From COMBO-56-21 sp041559015 (GTDB lineage: Archaea > Thermoplasmatota > Thermoplasmata > UBA10834), in contig JBFFED010000051.1 of assembly GCA_041559015.1 (NCBI GenBank), positions 1 to 8,444 on the forward strand: DNA of 8,444 nucleotides, read 5' to 3'. The translations under genes and the position numbers were made by a program. The notes below the pieces were generated by a model. That model had not been told where the DNA came from and did not search any database. It was given only the letters and a program-made list of their open reading frames with translations. This document shows, piece after piece, positions 6,538 to 8,444 of the stretch; position 1 is the stretch's first letter; every line of letters begins with the position of its first letter.

Positions 6538-6972
6538 CTACTTGGCGATGCCTCTGGCCCAGCTCGCGGCTCGTTCGAGTTCCCCGTCTTTCATCGGCCC
6601 CTTCTTGCCCGTGACGATGAACGGCTCAGGCGGTGAAACGATGATCCCTCCCTTCTCCTTCAGACCCTTGGCAATCCTGTCCGCAGCGAAACCGAAGACC
6701 TTCACGAACCGGCCAGCGTATCGTGTGTCGAACGAAGCGACTTTGAGGCCTTTCGCCACAGCCTCTGGCAGAGAAGCGATGAAATCCTGGACCGGTTTCG
6801 TCGCCCTCCCGCCTTGAGTCGGGGAGCCTACGATGAGGAGGCCGATATGCTCTAATTGCGCGGTGTCAACCTGGTTTGCGTTGACGACTTGGGCGTCTGC
6901 CCCGATGGCGTTTCTGAGAGCCTCTGCGACTTTGCGAGTGTTGCCGTATACCGAGTCATAGACAATCAGCAC
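6538..6972 (-). CDS. Flavodoxin family protein (short-chain, FMN-binding)
   Basis: Predicted 144-aa cytosolic electron carrier with one flavodoxin domain. The N-terminal strand LIVYDS leads into the FMN phosphate loop SVYGNT (7-12). GSPTQGGRATKPVQDF (49-64) is the second FMN-contacting loop, followed by FDTRY near 81-85. The C-terminal EKGGIIVSPPEPFIV and ERAASWARGIAK match the small flavodoxins common in archaea. It probably binds FMN and passes electrons to an unknown partner; no partner redox gene is nearby. The coordinates use the GTG at 6972, the only canonical in-frame start nearby. However, relatives usually begin Met-Lys-Val/Ala-Leu, and here Lys-Val-Leu is preceded by ACG at 6978-6976. 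The Shine-Dalgarno AAGGGGTGATC (6991-6981) is better spaced for that ACG than for the GTG. The product would then be 146 aa. Confidence 0.9.
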   Translation of the reverse strand: MLIVYDSVYGNTRKVAEALRNAIGADAQVVNANQVDTAQLEHIGLLIVGSPTQGGRATKPVQDFIASLPEAVAKGLKVASFDTRYAGRFVKVFGFAADRIAKGLKEKGGIIVSPPEPFIVTGKKGPMKDGELERAASWARGIAK

Positions 6973-6978
6973 CTTCGT

Positions 6979-7032
6979 GGGATCACCCCTTACGCTTGGT
7001 GCTGTTCAGAAGCGGTTCGGTTGTACATTAAG
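6979..7032 (-). promoter_or_regulatory. Putative promoter and SD of the flavodoxin gene
   Basis: On the minus strand CTTAATGTA (7032-7024) is TATA-like. A transcript start near 7002 would give a leader of about 25-30 bases. The leader contains AAGGGGTGATC (6991-6981), whose GGTGATC pairs fully with the archaeal 16S 3' end. Confidence 0.45.
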
Positions 7033-7036
7033 ATGC

Positions 7037-7061
7037 GCACCGCCCCGAATCCGAGGGGTGC
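7037..7061. repeat. Imperfect GC-rich inverted repeat in the divergent promoter region
   Basis: GCACC (7037-7041) and GGTGC (7057-7061) are complementary, with further partial pairing of CCCC (7043-7046) and GGGG (7055-7058) in between. It lies between the putative promoters of the flavodoxin and C11 protease genes, so it could be an operator for either gene. It could also be chance in GC-rich DNA. Confidence 0.25.
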
Positions 7062-7085
7062 CAGTGAGATCGGGTCTAGGCAGGA

Positions 7086-7094
7086 TTCTAATAG
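7086..7094 (+). promoter_or_regulatory. Weak TATA-like box for the C11 protease gene
   Basis: TTCTAATAG is the most AT-rich stretch suitably placed on the plus strand. It would give a transcript start near 7116. That would place the GTG at 7101 outside the transcript, and leaves the GTG at 7140 or the region around 7168-7176 as the start. The match to consensus is weak. Confidence 0.3.
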
Positions 7095-7139
7095 CATGAG
7101 GTGAATCTCGCTTCCAGCGCCGGTCCAGTCCGCTGGACG

Positions 7140-8342
7140 GTGATAGTCGGGATTCAGAAGGGGGGATATGAGACGAACAGGAGATTTACTGTCTGTTGCG
7201 TAGCCTTCGCGCTATTGGCGCTTGCCGCCGCACCAGGCGCGGGCATCGCAAAGCACAACGGCGCGAAGTGGGCTGCTGGCGAGTCATGGACTATCGCGGT
7301 CTATGTGAGCGGTGATAACAACCTTGAACGGTTCTGGGACGACATCAGCCTGCCTGGTCTGCTGAGCCTTCCCGCGAACGACATGCTCACAATCGTCGCC
7401 TATGTGGACCGGCTGAGCACGGTGGGCACTGATGTGGTCGAGATTTCGGGGAGCACCTGGGAGGTCAACGCCACTTATGATGAGATGGATTTCGGAAGCG
7501 GGGAGACATTCGAATGGTTCCTCAATGACGTCAGCCTCAGTTATGCGTCTGACAAGCTTGCGGTGATAGCGTGGGACCATGGCTACGCCTGGAGATACAT
7601 TAGCGATGACGTTACATCGGGCGGGAGCAGGATATCCATGCCCGAGCTCAGGATGGCAATCGATGCCGCTGGAGTCTTCATTGACATACTTGCCTTTGAT
7701 GCATGCAACATGGCTGCTATGGAAGTCGCCTACGAGGTGTCTTTGACCGGATTGGTCGACCTGATGGTAGCTTCGGGAGAGTCCGTTCCCACGACCGGCT
7801 ATCCGTACGATACGATGTTCCTGCCGGTGGCTCTCAACACGTCAAGGACGCCCTCGCAGGTAGCTGCGGACATGGTGGAGGCGTTCAAGGCATTCTATGA
7901 GCCCCAGACCTGGGCGAGCACGGTTTCGTTGTCTGCCATCAGCATCCCAAGCATACTGGCCTCGGCAGACACGCTGGTCACCTGGGCGGAGGCGATGCGC
8001 TCCTGCCTGCCCCTGTATGCTGGTAGCTACAAGGAGGCCCTCAAGACTGCATACTTCGCGTGGTGCACGCACTATCAGTTCGACATGGCGGATTTCGGTG
8101 AGACCCTGCTCGCTGATCCGTTGATAACGGACGCCGACCTCAGAGCCTCCACCACGGAGATGGTGGCGGCCATCGACGGGGCGGCAATCGCGGCCTGGGG
8201 AGGCCCAGCTGCGGCGGACAGCAGAGGGCTGACCCTGTGGTGGGGCGTCGGGGGCGAGTGGAAGTGGGACTCGCCGGACTACGCGGAGGTTGCCTTCGCG
8301 ATGGACACTGGCTGGTGGGCCTTCCTGGACGAGTACAACTAA
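7140..8342 (+). CDS. Secreted C11 (clostripain-family) cysteine protease
   Basis: Predicted exported cysteine protease of family C11 (clostripain, clan CD), 400 aa from the GTG at 7140. Members typically cleave after Arg or Lys and often self-process. Seen: a signal peptide with basic NRR (13-15), a hydrophobic core FTVCCVAFALLALAAA and likely cleavage after GIA at 37; the family opening WTIAVYVSGDNNLE (50-63); catalytic His147 in WDHGYAW; catalytic Cys189 in FDACNMAAMEVAYE; and a C-terminal SRGLTLWWG plus a TGWWAFLDEY-like ending where relatives end. The protein therefore appears complete, without an added C-terminal domain or visible membrane anchor. The start is uncertain. A GTG at 7101 opens the frame but gives a long non-signal-like extension; GTG 7140 has no Shine-Dalgarno. 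The strong AAGGGGGG (7158-7165) instead precedes an out-of-frame ATG at 7168 and in-frame ACG (7173) and AAC (7176) codons, where a standard signal peptide would begin. It is divergent from the flavodoxin gene. Confidence 0.87.
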   Translation: MIVGIQKGGYETNRRFTVCCVAFALLALAAAPGAGIAKHNGAKWAAGESWTIAVYVSGDNNLERFWDDISLPGLLSLPANDMLTIVAYVDRLSTVGTDVVEISGSTWEVNATYDEMDFGSGETFEWFLNDVSLSYASDKLAVIAWDHGYAWRYISDDVTSGGSRISMPELRMAIDAAGVFIDILAFDACNMAAMEVAYEVSLTGLVDLMVASGESVPTTGYPYDTMFLPVALNTSRTPSQVAADMVEAFKAFYEPQTWASTVSLSAISIPSILASADTLVTWAEAMRSCLPLYAGSYKEALKTAYFAWCTHYQFDMADFGETLLADPLITDADLRASTTEMVAAIDGAAIAAWGGPAAADSRGLTLWWGVGGEWKWDSPDYAEVAFAMDTGWWAFLDEYN

Positions 8343-8357
8343 GCTGGACAGAATCCT

Positions 8358-8415
8358 CGGCGCAAACACGAATCAAGGAGCGCCGTAGCAGGCGGCCTCC
8401 ATCTTCCTTTTCTCT
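8358..8415 (+). terminator. Probable terminator after the C11 protease gene
   Basis: CGGCGC (8358-8363) can pair with GCGCCG (8380-8385). A pyrimidine-rich stretch with a T4 run, CTTCCTTTTCTCTT (8403-8416), follows about 17 bases later. Either the T-rich stretch alone (typical of archaea) or both together could end transcription. The rest of the window to 8444 shows no gene. Confidence 0.4.
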
Positions 8416-8444
8416 TGATGTCTGCAGCGAATGCGGCACTCGTC

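Noticed and set aside
1..8444. Mobile elements, CRISPR, toxin-antitoxin or defence genes, tRNA or rRNA
   Set aside because: No repeats with regular spacing, transposase motifs, terminal inverted repeats or RNA-gene signatures were seen. Gene content is ordinary metabolic and proteolytic.

Overview
This 8.4 kb, GC-rich window looks chromosomal and archaeal. Plausible TATA boxes lie about 25-35 bases upstream of likely transcript starts. One gene (4075-5772) has its TATA box so close to the ATG that its transcript should be leaderless or nearly so. Other genes carry strong Shine-Dalgarno sequences matching the 16S 3' end. Arginine is often AGG/AGA and isoleucine often ATA, which is common in archaea. 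The mix of cytosolic peptidase-like enzymes, an archaeal-type small flavodoxin and a secreted clostripain-type protease suggests a heterotrophic, peptide-using archaeon, possibly of the Thermoplasmatota. That assignment is inference. No tRNA, rRNA, CRISPR array, insertion sequence or phage gene was seen.

Left part (21-5772). A DDAH/arginine-deiminase-superfamily amidinohydrolase is encoded on the minus strand. It is divergent from a plus-strand pair: a class III PLP aminotransferase followed 31 bases later by a beta-lactamase-fold serine hydrolase with two C-terminal accessory domains. A DUF885 putative metallopeptidase then has its own promoter. None of these four proteins shows a signal peptide, so they probably act in the cytoplasm on amino acids, modified amino acids or small peptides.

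Right part (5890-8342). Two minus-strand genes encode a small secreted four-cysteine protein of unknown function and a short-chain flavodoxin. Divergent from them is a secreted C11 (clostripain-family) cysteine protease. The secreted protease would feed peptides to the cell and the cytosolic enzymes could process the products; this is a lifestyle inference, not a demonstrated pathway.

The observation most worth a second look is at the starts of these three right-hand genes. Each has a strong G-rich Shine-Dalgarno sequence. The codon where the family or signal peptide should begin is not ATG but ATC (small secreted protein), ACG (flavodoxin) or ACG/AAC (C11 protease). In each, the ATG or GTG nearest the Shine-Dalgarno is out of frame in the same phase. 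The four left-hand genes all have ordinary ATG starts. Possible explanations are non-AUG initiation, recoding, use of less well placed GTG starts, or sequence errors. Apart from this I see no convincing new multi-gene system.
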